From Piezodorus guildinii (taxonomy: Eukaryota; Arthropoda; Insecta; Hemiptera; Pentatomidae): 64,000 bases of DNA. The stretch is from the NCBI GenBank assembly GCA_023052935.1, contig CM041294.1:22592635-22656634 (forward strand), given 5' to 3'. Below, piece by piece: positions 1-14,900 of this stretch. Numbering within the stretch: position 1 is the first letter of the stretch; each line of letters begins with the position of its first letter. A program made the translations under genes and the position numbers. Under the pieces are notes generated by a model that saw only the letters and a program-made list of their open reading frames with translations, searched no databases and had not been told where the DNA came from.

Positions 1-473
1 TTATTATTAACCCATCCATGAATCAAATATTCATTTAATGGTACCATAATGACACTGCTTGTATTCAATATAATAATTTTTTTATCAACAACAACATTGG
101 AACTATTACTTTATCGATCAAATAAGTAATCGTTCTACAGCCTTTGTTTTGTTACTGTTACATTTGTGCATTAATGTGTCACATAACAATTACAGACTAT
201 TACTGATATAGTTTGTTATGATGCATGTGGTTGATGGTATATTAATTAGTGAATAAAGTATTGTTTGTCAAATTAGCTTCTTAAAAATTTATTACATTAG
301 GTGATTGGAAATTTAATAGTAAAATTTGTATGTTATGAACAAAATTCTATTGAATAAACTTAAGAGTTTTCTTTGATGTTGGGCTCAGGATCTGTGAATG
401 CACATATATGAGTTCCAGGATATCATTCGAACACCAAAATGTGTTCAATCAGCCTCTTGAAAATGACCAAATA

Positions 474-513
<40 letters not shown>

Positions 514-1066
514 TTTTTTTTTTTATTTTACCTTTCTGTCTTAAAATAGATTCATTTTATTATTTTTAATTTCTTCCTTTCTAATATTTTTAAGGATGAA
601 TGGATTCTGGATTTAAAAGTCCCTTGAGTCCTTAAAAAGTATTGTGGGTGTAGTTACGATTTACACTCACTATATTACCAGGTTGATGTGATAACAACCT
701 TTTCACCAAAATCTAAATTCCAGATGTACCACTTAGTATTATAGATTTTCACCTTTTATTAAAATTTCCTGGAAGTGGTTAACAATGATAAAATAATATC
801 TTTGGAAAGCTACTCTTTGTTGAAACATTAATGTGTTTTACAAAACAAGTTGGGTAGTCCCAGTGTTCGGTAAAAAAAAAAAAACTGTACAAAGCATGGC
901 TCTTATATTGATACTCCATATGCTCAGGCAGTCAAATACTACTGGAAAGATCTTCGATGTAGCATATAATGTGGTAGAAAGTAATGGAGTGGAGAAAATT
1001 TAACAAAAAATTATGTGATTGTTGTTGTTAATTATTTTTAATTGAAACTTCTAAAATTTCACTCAT
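1..1066. other. AT-rich non-coding DNA with a (TA)n tract
   Basis: No reading frame or splice-bounded exon stands out. The only clear structure is a (TA)n microsatellite at about 474-509. It could be intron or intergenic DNA upstream of the Ser-rich gene that starts in view at 8951. Confidence 0.5.
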
Positions 1067-1078
1067 TTTATTCAACAG

Positions 1079-1383
1079 TTAGAGCGCTAGTCTGCTATGC
1101 TCTGGGTCCTGGGTTCGAATCCCGGCTGTGGCAGAATATTATTTATTCTGTTAATTCAGTTGGGGGGCACCCCTAGGGTATGGAGACCCTCCTGGGGCAG
1201 ACCCAGCCTCTATAAAGTGGGTACCCAAAATAATTGGGGGAAAACCTGGCGGCTGAGCGTGATTAAGGCTTAATCATCTCATTGCACGGCCGTTGGCCTA
1301 TAAACAGTACGAATCTCTATATGTACTGAGCCCAAGACCTTTCATGGGTTGTAGAGGTACAGGGTTTTTTTTTTTTGGTTTTT
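1079..1383 (+). mobile_element. tRNA-derived SINE (family SINE-B), 5'-truncated
   Basis: A Pol III B-box-like GGTTCGAATCCCGG sits near 1111. A body shared with the other SINE-B copies follows ('cctggggcagacccagcc', 'cccaagacctttcatgggtt') and a T-rich tail ends it. It is flanked by the direct repeat tttattcaacag (1067-1078 and 1384-1395), a good target-site duplication. The tRNA-like head lacks the first ~20 bases (the A-box side) present in the copy at 46380, so it inserted 5'-truncated. Confidence 0.85.
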
Positions 1384-1395
1384 TTTATTCAACAG

Positions 1396-4229
1396 TAGAA
1401 AACAAATTATTTCTGCTTACACTATGGCTTTAACTGAATCTTTTGAGAGGGATTTTTCTCGTGAGGCTGTTTGAACAACATAAAAATTTTGATTTGAGTC
1501 TTATAAAAAAAAAAGGTCTGTGCTATGGTGTTTCTTCCAAGGCACAACTAATCTTTTGAAATATTTTGGGAAACATAAATTTTACTCCAGAATATGAGTA
1601 AATTGTGGATACATTGTGTAGAAGGTTAATTAGTATCATATTTCAAGATAATAATAGCAATCAAAGGTTCTTTCTTCACAGTCATCATACATATTTTTAT
1701 TTTATCTTATATTTAATTTATTTTTTCTAATTCTAGCAGCCAAGAGAAAAAACAAAACAATTTATTAGTGAAAAAGTGTATACTTCCGCATGTATATACA
1801 TAATAAAAACTGGAAACTTCAGTACTGCACTACAAACCCTATTTAGATAGTACTTGTTGATGGCACTTCCTTTTGTCTTTTGGCATGAAATGCACGATTA
1901 TCTTGGGATCTTTTTTAATTTTCAAGTTTATAAATTTTTCTCTGTTTACTATTCCTTGCTTAATTTTTTTTTCATTTAGTTCTTTAAAATCAAATCTTTA
2001 CATTCAACAAATAATACAGTATGCATTAAATACAATTCAATGCATTCAGGCCGATGCCTGTGAAAGTAGTTCACCATTTTCTGACTAGAAATTATTTTCT
2101 TTGTTGCTATTGACAAAATAGAACAGTACTAAAATTAAAGCATAACATATTAATTTATTTTGATTAATAGATTTGAAAATAAATTACCCTCATCTTGGTA
2201 TTGATAGTTGTTCATAATATGCTGCTCTAAAGCAAGGAAGAGTAAACAGTTAACAGGTAGAAAAAGTAAACAAAGAAATGTATGGAAATGTACTTTTTCT
2301 TCCTTGATGATGACATTAATATCAAAAGTAGTTTGAAAATTCTATGTTTATTGATATTTATTCAAAGACAATAATTCATGCTATGTTAATTACAGGTACA
2401 AAAATATTGAGACTCCACTGCGTTTTAAAAGATCAAGTTTAAAAAACATTTGTTGTAGACTTTTTATTTTGTCCATTTAAATGTACATAAGTGTGATTCA
2501 GTGTTTTTGAGTTTCGTAATTTAATGAGCATTGCTTAGTATGTGAGCTTTAGTTATAGTTAGATTAATGTGAGCTTTCCCCAAGCATGGAGTGAGTGATT
2601 TGTAGTTTCTGTGGAACTGCTGACAAGATGCCTGTATGTGTTTGTGAAGCATCATGACCTGTACCCAATTTTCTGTGATAAGAATTGTGCTGTATATAGT
2701 GCCATTGTATATTGCTGTGTTTGTTTTTGGTCTGTTTGTTTTATACTTAGTTGTGTTTCAATTTACCAAATCAATATACTCTTATTTAATACCAAAAAAC
2801 ATAATATACATAATAGAAAAGAAAAAACAAAAAAATATCTTTGGTATATAATTTACTAAATGTGTTTTGTTTTTTGTTCATTTATTTTCTTATCTTTTTT
2901 TGAGGATGGTATCTTTTATATTTGCATATTTTTTTGTGAACATTTGCCTTAAAAAAATTCCAAAGTTTCCAAAAAGGTATGTAATTTTATATTCCTTAAA
3001 AGAAACGTTTTGAATTAAATATAAATTTTATAGAATTAATATGAATTCTGATTAAAATGAAGCAGTCTATAGTTGTTAATATTCTCAAACCATTAAAAAA
3101 AATTGTATTCTTAACTTTTTAAATAAAGAAATTCGAAGAATATAAATTACACACCTCATTCATTATTTTAATTTGTTATAAAAAATAAATTAAAAATTCA
3201 AATAAATTTTGTTTATAATCCCAAACTTAGATGATCTATGTTTTTAAATATTTAAATAGGAACTAAAAAACAATAACAATGCCTGTATAGTGATGAAATT
3301 TTTAAATCAAATGAAATATATAATTATTTCGCATTAATGAATAATATACATGCTAGTTGTCAATACTTTTATAATCATTAATTTTTATCCCCTGTGAAAT
3401 ATATAATCTATAAATAAAAGTAGGAGAAAATAATTTTAATCAAATTAATTAATTTTTAAGTCTTTCTTAGATCTAAATATTTATTTTTTATTTAATCTCT
3501 TCTCTTTTATATAAAAAAACATATTTTACATAGTACCTGAAATCTAATCTTTAAATAATGATACTATAGTCTGAGAGATTTGTGAAGGCATCTTAGCTGA
3601 GTATGATGGAGGAGTGTGTACCCAGCTTCAGCCAATAAAAAATAAAACAAAATAAGACTTGCCGTAACTAACTTCCACTTTTTCATTTGAGTTTTGTTCT
3701 TGCAATAAACCAGAGTTATGTTTTATTTAGTTGAAGATTATTATTATTTTTTTAAAGAATTTAAACAATTTTATGAATTAGTTATTATGTGAATAATAAT
3801 TATATGAAAAAATTATTAATAATCTGGGTAGAAGAATCAAGTAAGAAAGAGCTTAAAATGGTACAAATCACTTCTGACTGATCGAAATTACTTGAAGCTT
3901 GTAATACATAATAATCGATGAATATTAGTGATGAAAATCAATCAAACAAAAAACTATAATGAAAAATCAATTCGGGATATCATTGAACATCTTGAGCGTA
4001 CAAAAATTCTAAACCCTGATGTGAGAAACTTGGTACACCAAACCTCTACAAGAAGTAATAAAGAAACAACAGTTATTATAATATGATTTATCATGTTTTA
4101 TTGTTATTACAATAGAAATTTAAATAGCTGTGTTTGGTAAAATTTTTATGGTTCTCAATAATGAGCTAATTCAAACGAATGCACAAACAATACAAATTTT
4201 TTGTTAATATTATTTTTTCCATCTGTTTT
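1396..4229. other. Unannotated AT-rich DNA
   Basis: Short frames here (for example around 1873-2088 and 2611-2859) are rich in F, I, Y and K. They lack flanking splice signals or recognisable motifs, so I treat them as chance. Nothing else is supported. Confidence 0.45.
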
Positions 4230-5030
4230 TTAACTTATTTTTGGTAATTGTTTTTAATAATGAACCTTTGTAATCGACCGAAAAAAATTATCCCTCCTTA
4301 AAATTTGGGGGATTATGTTTAAATTTATGTATTACGTATTAATGAATAAAAAAACAACGTACAACATACGCCATCAGCTTTTTTTCCCTAACTACTGTGC
4401 CAATTTTTTTTTAAATTTGGCACAAAAATACCAGGACATCCAACACCTAGACGTTGATATCAACCAATTAGTTTTAAAATGTCAGCCGATTAAATTCAAT
4501 AACTCAGTTATTTTTGAAGATTGAGAAAAGTTTATTAACTTTTTTAACCAATAAAACGTGAATAATTATAAAAAGAAAAGAAAAAGAGAGAAAAATATGT
4601 ACTGAGTTTTAGAATCAGTAAAGGGCGATGAACAGAAGAAAAAAAAATTATCTATATATTCAAGTCATAAATTATAATAGATGTAATTCCCCAAAAAACT
4701 TGTTTATTATTGAAGATAAAGAAAAATTGAAAATATCGACCGCAATAAACAAAGATAAAAAAAAAAAAAAATCTTATTATATGGTCAAACCATAACTCAT
4801 ACAAGAGGAGATTCCCTGATAACTCGGTTATTATTGATGATAGAAAACAAATGTAAAGTCTTCTGGAATCAGAAAATTTTATTTTAATGAAAGAAAAAAA
4901 AGGAAATAGTAAAGAAGTCATGTATAAATGCATTATTATATTCAATAATGAGCCTTTGTAATCAATCAAAATTTGAATATATGTCACAAGATACTTAGAA
5001 CCTGAATAATGAATTTAAAAAAATCCGTTT
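4230..5030. repeat. Interspersed repeat, 'cctttgtaatcgacc / ataactcagtta' family, copy 1
   Basis: The block begins with 'aataatgaacctttgtaatc' and contains the recurring motif 'ataactcagttatttttgaa' near 4499 and a variant near 4817. A second 'gagcctttgtaatc' lies near 4950. The same succession of motifs recurs at 28775-29250 and 30330-30860. No coding capacity was seen. The element class is unknown. Confidence 0.6.
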
Positions 5031-5079
5031 GTAAGTGAAAATAAATACCAAAATAACAATAAAGAAGATATATAGCGTT

Positions 5080-5232
5080 TTAAAATTTGCAGTGGTGATA
5101 GACCATTTTAGAAAATTTCCCTTTGAATTATTTATCTCTTTTCATGTTAGTTTTTGTCTATAAACAGTTATACCCTAATATAGTTATTTGGAAATAATAA
5201 ACCATTGAGTAATAATTCGCAGCATTTTTTAG
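5080..5232 (+). repeat. Interspersed repeat copy, paired with 47160-47308
   Basis: Over about 150 bp this stretch tracks 47160-47308 on the same strand. Shared landmarks are 'tataaacagtta' followed by 'ccctaatatagttat', 'aataataaaccattg' and 'gcagcattttt'. The element type is unknown. Confidence 0.6.
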
Positions 5233-8200
5233 TTTGTTTTTTATAAACTCATTATCTGAATGAACTACCTGCAAACATACAAAAAAAAAAGCCTTTAAAC
5301 AGGTATAATAGTGACAGGAAATGAATAACAATTTGTATGTACTTAAACAATAGGTGGGAGGATTAGTTGTTATGTACATTTGGCCACGCTGGTCTCCCAC
5401 TCACTTCTGGCCAGCAGCTATTCAAAATCTCTTGGACATGTTAATAATAAGGAAGTATAATAATCATCATTTTGTATTATATCAATGGTAAAATTCAATT
5501 TTATACACACATGTATGATATAAATTTTGTCAGGTTTGCCTTGTAGACATTGATACAGAATCATTATTTAATGGTACATTATACGACCAACTGAACATTG
5601 CATTTTTTACTGAATGCTAGCATTCAATTTGTATGTCCAATTAGAATACACATTAGCTATCTTATAGGTAAGCATTAAAACTTGTCTGATATATATAGTC
5701 CTATAGTTTTGTTTAAAACAGATGGAACACAAAAACAGACACTGTAATTTTAGTAAGAATTAAAACAATATTTTAATTACGGATATGTTACTCATATAGG
5801 TATTATCTTTTATTTTCTAAGCATATCCAACTTTCAAATGATATTATTTATAAAGTTTTTTTCTAATATATTAAATAAAAAATTAAATGGTATTTTAAAG
5901 TTATTCTCATTATAGTCAGTCGAAATCGGACTGCATCAAATGCATTTCAGTTAACCTAATTGTTTGACTATTTCAAGAAGATTTTCTTTCCATATGTATT
6001 CTCTATTACTGATCGATTTAAAAAATGATCATAATATTAAAATACTTCATTGGTGTTTTGGTGTTTACATAATCTGTTGGTTAAATCAGAAGTTTTGATT
6101 TTCGACACCATTAATAAAATGTCCATGCAACGAATATAATTTAATTTAATATTGTTTAGCCTGAATTCAAATAGATTTTTATATAGATATGTTGTTGTTT
6201 TGAATTAATTTTAAATCACTGCATTCTCTTTTGGAATATTATGCCATTTAAAATGGTGCATTTCAGTGTTCATTAGTTTTTTTTTTTTTTAAATCATATT
6301 TATCAAACAATATTAATTTATTTACAAATTATTAAAGAAATCTGTTGGTATTTATATAATCCTCTTACTTACAACAGAAATCAACGATTCGTGAATAAAA
6401 TCTGTTGTTCCCTAGTCTTGTTTCCATCAGTAATTATGCCCGCACCATCACTGGCACATTGCAATAGTTTCAACATTGTGTATGTTTGATTTTGTTGCTG
6501 TTACAACAATTTGTTTTCTTAAAATTTCGATAGTCTGTTCATTGAATTGTCTGTTCATAGATTTTCACTAAGATTGTAACACCAAGCAAAAACCTGATAA
6601 ATCACATAGATCTAAATTTATGTTTCACAATCTAATAATTAATCATATGTGGATGTATTAGTCAATGTTAAATGATTTTTCACAACATTAAAAACGGTAA
6701 CAAACTAATAATGCATTATAATAATACTGATATAATGCTAGAATTTTATTTAAATTAAAAAATCAGCAAGATAAACTGGTTTTACTTTATTTTCTGCTAT
6801 ATCGTCTTCCTCTAGCCAATTTTTTTTAGACTTGAATGAAAGACCGAAGAAATTTTACGTTGCTCTCAACTTTCACTGCAAATAAGGCTCTCTTCCTGTT
6901 TTAGGAAGTTGGACCAACACTAAGCATCAACAATTATATTTAAAATATATCTTTATTTAATTAAGTTTTTATTAAACCCAAAATGTTTTACTAGATAAAT
7001 AATTCAATAAAATACAATATTTTTCTATTGTCCTAGAAACTTATGGTATATGCTTTCTTTTGTGAATACGTTCTTACACCAGTAAAAATTTATAATGATG
7101 AAGGCTTAGATATTAATGGCATAAGATAAGATATAGTAATTAGATATTAATAATGGACCAATTCAAAGTTATTTATTAAGTTCTCCATTGTTCAGTATGA
7201 CTGCCTTTGGTTAAGCAAATTTCACTATTTATCCATTAATTATTTGGAAAAAATTATTTTGGTAAGTATGAATCTATTTAAAACCAATGATTCTTAATAA
7301 TCGTTATGAACATCCTGAATAATGATGCATTAAATAGTTTTAAAAATGATGTTCATTCATATTTATTGTTTTTTTTTTTTTTCTTTATAAGGATATTCTT
7401 GATATTGAAAGTTGGATATACTGTAAAAACAATAGTTATTCAATCTTTAGTTTATGCTATTTAATTATAACATGTTATATACATCTTAAATTAAATATTT
7501 AAACAATCCATTATGTATTTATTCTTATTCTCATGATAGTTTAAAATATATATATATGAATGAAGAAGCTAACACTATTTTCATAACTCATTTTTGTAAT
7601 ATTCCAATAATATTTATAAAATCTGGATGAATTAAGTAAGCAATTAAGCAATAATTATTAATTGTTTAATTAGAAGTCTCTTGTGTGTTTTGTTTTGCAA
7701 AAGAAATGGGAAACATTCAAGTTCCTATATCACTTAATTTAAGAAATCATAAGACAAATAAATAGTATTAATTTATATTACACCAACATATTACAGTATA
7801 GTAACTATACTGGCTATTTTGTATTATACCCTTTCTACCTTTTTTTTTTTTTCTGTCTCTGGTCTATTAGGAATTTTAATCATTAAATTATTTGAGCTGT
7901 AATTTTAAAATGATATACCTGCTGTTTATTCCATCTCTTGATTATTCCACCCCAGTAGATATCGAAAGTTTGTAATTTTGAAGTTTCAGTGAGTTTTTTT
8001 CTTTTTAATGTTTCAAACAAAAAATATTCTAATATGTTAACTTTGAACTAGTATATAAACGGATGTTGACACACACTTATATCTCTATTAGACAAAAAGA
8101 AGGTATGTTGAAAATAATGAAGTTAATTATAAATTTGAAATAATCTTTTAATTTCAAATAATAGCGTGATAGGATTTCCTTGATAATTCTCTGAGGCTGA

Positions 8201-8950
8201 AATATTGGAAAGAACAAATAAATAAAAATTCAGTGAAAAAAATTAATCAAATTTACTGAATCCATTTATCACTTGATGAACTGACTAATAGCAAAAAAAA
8301 ATTGTTTTCCAATCCTACAAAAGCTTTGAGCAACATGAAAGTTTCCCATTTCAGAACAGCCATGTCTTGAATTAAAATTTTTGAGAACTAATTATTTGAA
8401 TATCTAACAAAAAATATTTAATTAATGGTATTTTAATATTTAGTGATGTTTTTAATTTATAGTAAATATAGAACAAAAACTTTATGTACTACTGTTATTG
8501 ATCAAACAAAAATAAAATTTGGTTTATGAATATTAAAGGAATATTTAATTAATGTAATCTTTGGAATTTATCTGCTCCTGATTACATATAAAAAAAAATA
8601 AGGTGGTGTAAATTAATAATAAATGCTTACTGTTGTCATTATTTACTTCAAAAGTAAACAAGTTGTAAATGCTTTGAAATCACAATTTTATGTGTGAAAA
8701 AAATATTTATTATTTCCTTAACCTCTTGTAACTAAATTTGGTAATTAAAGAGCTGAGGTGCTTTATTGTTTAGCTAACAGTAAATAATATCAGTCCAAAG
8801 TTTCCTCTGAAATCTCTGTGTCAGTCTCGACAATAAGATTAATCTCGATCATAATACTATCATCATAACTGCTGTTCATAGGAAATCATGATATATTTTT
8901 ATTACAAACAATTATTGTTTTTAACTAAGTTTAATTATTTGACTATGCAG
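5233..8950. other. Unannotated AT-rich DNA upstream of the first visible Ser-rich exon
   Basis: No exon or repeat was recognised. Part of this is presumably intron, because the exon at 8951 begins inside a codon and so needs an upstream exon that I could not find. Confidence 0.4.
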
Positions 8951-11900
8951 TGGGAGCTGGTGAAGGTCGGAAGGGGAGGAAGACGGCATCTGCTGATTCA
9001 ATCCTTGCAATGTTTCGTAATTTCTCTGGTGTCACTGGCGCAGTCCCTGCAGCTTCTCCCTCAACAACTCCTACTGGTTCGACACCGAGGGATGAGGTTG
9101 CTGGCAGTGATGATAGCTCAACAAACACCCCTCTTTCATCTTCAAGTGGCATCGCAGATTCCCCTCCACTCTTCACGAAAAAAACAACTATTCAAGTATT
9201 TCAATTTATACCTTTTATCCTGAAATTAATTAGAGTTTTGAAATATCTTTTTTTAGTTCATTATTGTTTTCATACTTAATGATAAAGCTTTCTGAGAACA
9301 TTTTAAGATCATACTTTCAGAAAGGCAAATATCTATAAAATAAAATGTTTGTTTTCTTTGCAGTAATCTGCATCAAACCTAAAAGCATATCCCATCAAAT
9401 CAACCTATCCTTTTCTCTTGTAGTTTAGAGGTTTGTTTCAAAAGAGAATGAATATATTTCTTAAACTTTTGTAACAAAAATACCATTTGAGAAAATTTTC
9501 ATAATTATTTTTTTTAATTTTCTGAGGCTATTCCATGACAGAAATAATTTAAAATAATTTTTTTAACATCTATTAGTTGGTAAAAATTGTAAGATCATTG
9601 AGTTGTCTTACTGATAGAGCACTCTCATTTTTCTCTTTGATGATGGAGTAAGATACAAATATTTTGGGTCTGAAGATGCCAACTCAGAGAGATCCCAATT
9701 GCTCTTATTCTCTTATTCATCAGTCAATCGTTGATTGATTTCACTCAGTGCGCATTATTAAGTTAGTAGGATGTGTTATATAAATCGTATTTAAAGATTT
9801 AGACCAATAACAGTGAATATTTAATCAAAATAATAGGATTAAAAATATGTTAGGATTAATATGATACTTGTTCTAGGTCCTAGAACTATAAATGTAAAAA
9901 TAGAAAATGAGACTGTCAGTAGTACAAAGCTTTATTTATGAGTTATATTTGCATTTAACTTAACATGTTTGGGTCACTTTATGATTTTCAAAACTATTTC
10001 ATTTTTTCTTAAAGTATATTTGTTCCATCATACAACTTAATGATATTTTACCTTTTTGTTTCAGGTGTCAGTGCTAGACCCATTAAGCGCACAAAAAACT
10101 AGTAACAGCCTACAGCCTTGCAGCCTCTTGCAACCACCTACCATCCTCCTGGAAGTTCCAAATAAGTGCCTCTCACCCATTCGGGAACTTCCCACTCCTG
10201 TTCCTTCTCCAGCGCTTACTCCAGTTATGGCAAGGCACAACCCCATGGCTCTTCTATCACCATTGCCTTATAAAGGGCAGCAATCACTCAAACTGGACTT
10301 GAATAGAAAGGAAGACGATAATGGAATTGTTATTCCTGTGGTTCGAGTTGAGGCAGCTTCCCCAGGCCCTGGGTCGCCGCCTCCACATCGCTCCCATAAA
10401 CCCTATCTTAAAGACTTGGATAAACCTAATTCTTTGGATCTCCCTTGTCCTCCTCCTATTATTACAGTAACGTGTAGCATGACTGAAGGAGAGTCAGATG
10501 CAGATTCACCTGCTGCAATAAAAACAAATTCTGCTGGTATGTGCTACCTAAGTCCCTTTTCCATGTGTACCAGAAATGATAGAACTATTTCTGAGTCCAA
10601 TCTAAGTTCCTCAGGATACAGTTCAATGGCAAGTCCAGGGCCTTCGAGATGTGGATCCAGCAATCCTCTCTGCCCTACAGATGTTGAAGATAATCATCAC
10701 ATTCCTCGTCGACCATCACCTCTCCTGAGAGCTCCATCTTGTGAAGAAAAGGTGGTCCACCGTGGAAGATCCGATTCTGAAACAATGTCTGATGATCCAC
10801 AGTTGGAATCAAATGATGAAGGTTTTGGAACAGACCAATTAGAAGAGAAAATAGAAGAAGGTGAGCTTAAAAGTGCTAAAGAATTAGAAGTCTTTCTTGA
10901 AGATTGTAATGAAAGAGCAAAATTAACTGGCTTACCACCACCTGGAAATGTTAAACACTGCAGTAGTTTTGATACAGGTTTGGAAAATTGTAAACCCAAA
11001 ATAAGAGTAAAACATTGTACTAGCGTTGAAGCTGGCTTAGATTGCTTTAGGATTACTCCTCCTCCTGTAAGACATTGTGGAAGTGCTGATGATAGTTTAA
11101 ATAAGAAAGTTTTATTGCAACTTCCTTCAATAATTGTCGATGGTGATTTATGTGGAGATAAGCATATTAGTCCAGTCAGTTCGAGGAGTGAAAGTCCTCT
11201 AAGTGACAAAACTGGATTAGGTAGATTTTCTCCAATGTTCTATGGACGAATGACAGATTCAGATGGATTGTATGACTGTGGTGCGAGTTCTGATTGTTGT
11301 AAAAAAAAAAATTCTAGCCGTAGGAGGGAAAGAAGAAGAAGTAAATCTCCAACCAAAATTTCACAGGTTCTCTTAGAAGTTCCAGGGAAAAACGGGGTTT
11401 ATGAAAATGTAGTCAGGGGGACAACAAGAACAAAACCTAGTCCAAAAAGAAGAGTCAGACCTCAGTTTCCATCCTCAACATCATCATCATCGGCTGAAAG
11501 TCTTAATTCTATTAGGTAAGCTGATTATAGATGTTAATCAATAAATTCCAAATAATTAAATATTCTACATAGACTTTTCTCATATATGTTTTAAAAATTG
11601 CCTAAACTTCAAAAACTTTATTGGTTGGATCCATGTTTCAAAGAAAACCTATTGTTTTCTTCTAATGTTCAAAATCAATGTAAGTACAATATTAGGATTC
11701 AACACTAACAGTTTACTGTCTCAGTATTCTTATTTAGCACTCTTCATTCTTATTTAGTCATAGCCTACTCGGACATAGACTGATAGTCTATTCGTTGCTG
11801 CATTCCAGTTTTTTAACCAAGTAAACATTTTTTATCAGCAGTGACTTAATTTTCTCAAGAAATCCTTGGACATCCAACTCGCCTGATACCACCATTCACT

Positions 11901-14900
11901 CTGATAAGATTCTTGAGGGTATTGCATTCGGATCCATTCTTGCAACATAATCAAACCATTCAAGTCTTTCTGCCCTTAATGAATATGAATGTCGAAGCAT
12001 CTACCTTGTTATATTCTTGTTCATAAATACCACTTTTTAATCGACAAGGCACTTTCCTTTCAAAAGTGAGGAAAGCTTGTTCTCAACCTTGGCTCTATGA
12101 GTAATCCAATATTCTGATTCTAATGTAAGTACTACTGGTTGGATAATTGTTTTATAAATTCTTGCTTTTAAAAATATTTTGATAGTGCACAGCTTTTTAT
12201 GCATTTTCTTAAATCAAAATAATCACAGTTTGTTGAGAGAATTCAAGGATTTCTCTTCTATGCTGTTCTTTCTATAATCCTGAGATCCGATACTAATTGT
12301 AAGTACTTGTTTTTTGAACCTATACCATCAACCTAAGACATGACTTCTATTACCTCACAGGTAGGTAGGATGCACATGTACTTTAGATTTTGTGTAAATA
12401 AGAGTAGGTTCATGGTATTATGTTTAGAAATTTATCTTTCGTAAATTTCTTATATTGTTCAAAATTAGTTCTATTTTGCTTATATATTTTCTAAAGCTTG
12501 TTAAGTTCAATTTTGGACTTGGCTTGTATTAATTATTTATATTTATTACTTTATTAATTATCAAAATACAATATTTAAAAGTTAATAAAACTCTTTGTCC
12601 TATAAAGCTCAAAATAGTGTCATTCTATTCAGAATTACACAGTTGTTTATTTGTATATTGGTTTTGCTAAAATAATCCTTTTTTTTTAGTCTTAATAATT
12701 TCTAAAAATATTTATTTTTCCAAATGTCTTTTCTTTATCTTTTTTTATTGGGAATTAAAATTGTATTGTACTATGTTTCAGTGGCATATAGGGTAATAAA
12801 GTAATTTGCTTAAAATATACATTTATTTATAACGGAGTATATATTACCACACATATTATCAAAAATAAAAACTTGGTACAGTGAGGCATTGTTATTATCG
12901 AGAATACTGAGGTTACGATATACCACATAATATAACATTAATGTACCTTTGGACATGACTGCATAATGCTTCCCTGGCTTGACCCCCAACTTCCGACTTC
13001 CGATTCCTTTACTATCCGGGCTAAGACTCCCCAGGTACTCCGCTATTCCTGCTGTACGAGTGGAGGGGTCTATTTTTTGTATAGCCCTACTAAGAAACGT
13101 TTTTGCTCATAGCCCGGAAACTGTCCTATTTTAAATGATTCTAAATTATTTCCATTCCTTCCAGTATTCTCGATACATAGCAATTGGATAATACATCAAG
13201 TAAATAAGCTTCCATAACTCAAAATTTTAATTTAAATGTTTTTTAAATTATATATATCTCTTAAATAATTTTTGGGACAAGTCCCTTCAGAATAATATTA
13301 CAGTTGTTATATCTATATGGTAGTTTCTTAAAAAATAAAATAAAAACAAAAAATATTATTTTTTCAGCTAACTAGAAAAAATTTTTACTATGAAGAATAT
13401 ACGAGTCCCAAAAAAATTTGTTAACAAATTTAAAATATTTTTACATATCAAGCGGCTACATATCAATACTTTTTTATATAAAAAATAACTACTGAGCCTG
13501 AGATAAGAATTTAAATTTTTGATCTGTACTCAGTACTGAGATTAGTCAGTCTCATCATATTTATTCAATTTTACAAAGGCTTTGTAACCTCTCATGGTCC
13601 TTCTTCAGCACACTTAAATCTGGAAATTTCAAGGAGATAGATATTCTGGTATTTCTATAAGCTTTAGAATCTTCATTTTGTCCAGTCACATAAAAATTGA
13701 GTGATAGTAACTAAGTATTTTGAAAAACATAACTTAAAAAATAACTGTTGATTGGTTTCCAGAAAAGTGTATTATTTTATTTTAGGGATGTTACTATTTG
13801 CCTAAGTCCAGAAAAACGATCTGAGAGACTGAGCGGAGACAATCATTGGTCAGAAACGATGGAGAGACAAGAGCAGGAATCAGGAGATGAAGGGGAGGTA
13901 AGTTATTAAATATATTTTCTAAAGATTCAAGCTATCAAAGCAAATTGATACCTTTTGATAATAAAAAATAAAATTCATAAATATTTTCTTCATTCGTAAT
14001 AATAAAATGATTATTCATCGTTAATTTATTTTTTTCTTCTTCGACCAATACCTTACTTAATCGAGACCTCTTTTACTGCTGAGCAGTGTGAGGTTCCAAT
14101 TATAGAGCCAAATATCTTTATCTAATGCTAGGTGCATTATCCTCCTTCAATTCATCCCTCTCTTGTTAATAAAGGCCTCCTTCACTCCTTCTTCGCAGGT
14201 TTTTCTGGGTGTTCCTTGTGCCCACCTTCCCTCAATTCTAGCCTCACAAGTAGCCCTAGCAATTCTGTCTTCAGACATTCATGAGATGTGTCCAAACCAC
14301 CTAAGTTTGTCTTCCTCAATAATATCCTCAGTTCCAGGTTCGCTCTTATTGTAGAGTTCCTCACTCTATCTCTTCTAGTTTTCCGCACACTTTTTCTTAG
14401 ATAGCTCATATCCATAGCTTGGATTTGGCTCTTATGTTTGGTAGCAAATGAGGCTATTTAGCATATGTCATGATAGGGAATAATTTGGTTTTAAAGACTT
14501 TCTCCTTAATGTCCTTTGAGACTTCCATCTTGTCCAGAAAGCCTTCCAGCTGTTTTAAATTTCTCTCCAATGTCTCCTTTTATTTGTCTGTATTCATTGA
14601 GTTGGGCCCCCAGGTACTTAAAGTCCACCACCTGTTCTAAATGGATTCTGTTCGGCCTGAAATTTCGGTCCCCGCAGTCACTCCTTTTTCTAAAACTCAT
14701 AAATTTGGTTTTGAAGTTATTTATTTCCATATTTATGGTCTCGAGCTCCCATTGAAGGATTTTCAGGTTAAACTAAAGGTTGCAGCAATGGTTTTTAAAA
14801 ATCACCCTGTCTATGAATGCAAGCACTGTGTACTGGACACTCTGTAAGTTTCTGTATCCAAGATGGTATGATCTCATCTTCTGCTTCACTCGTTTTAGAA

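Noticed and set aside
1079..1140. tRNA gene (B-box text 'ggttcgaatcccgg')
   Set aside because: The same head with a shared ~250-bp body recurs around the window with target duplications, and the acceptor-stem pairing of a true tRNA is absent. It is a SINE.
8888..9279. Alternative frames starting at 8888 or ending at 9279
   Set aside because: The exon is bounded by an acceptor ending at 8950 and a donor at 9196; translation beyond these points is intron.
10697..11209. 170-codon minus-strand frame
   Set aside because: It is a shadow of the large Ser-rich exon on the plus strand, whose splicing and composition are coherent.
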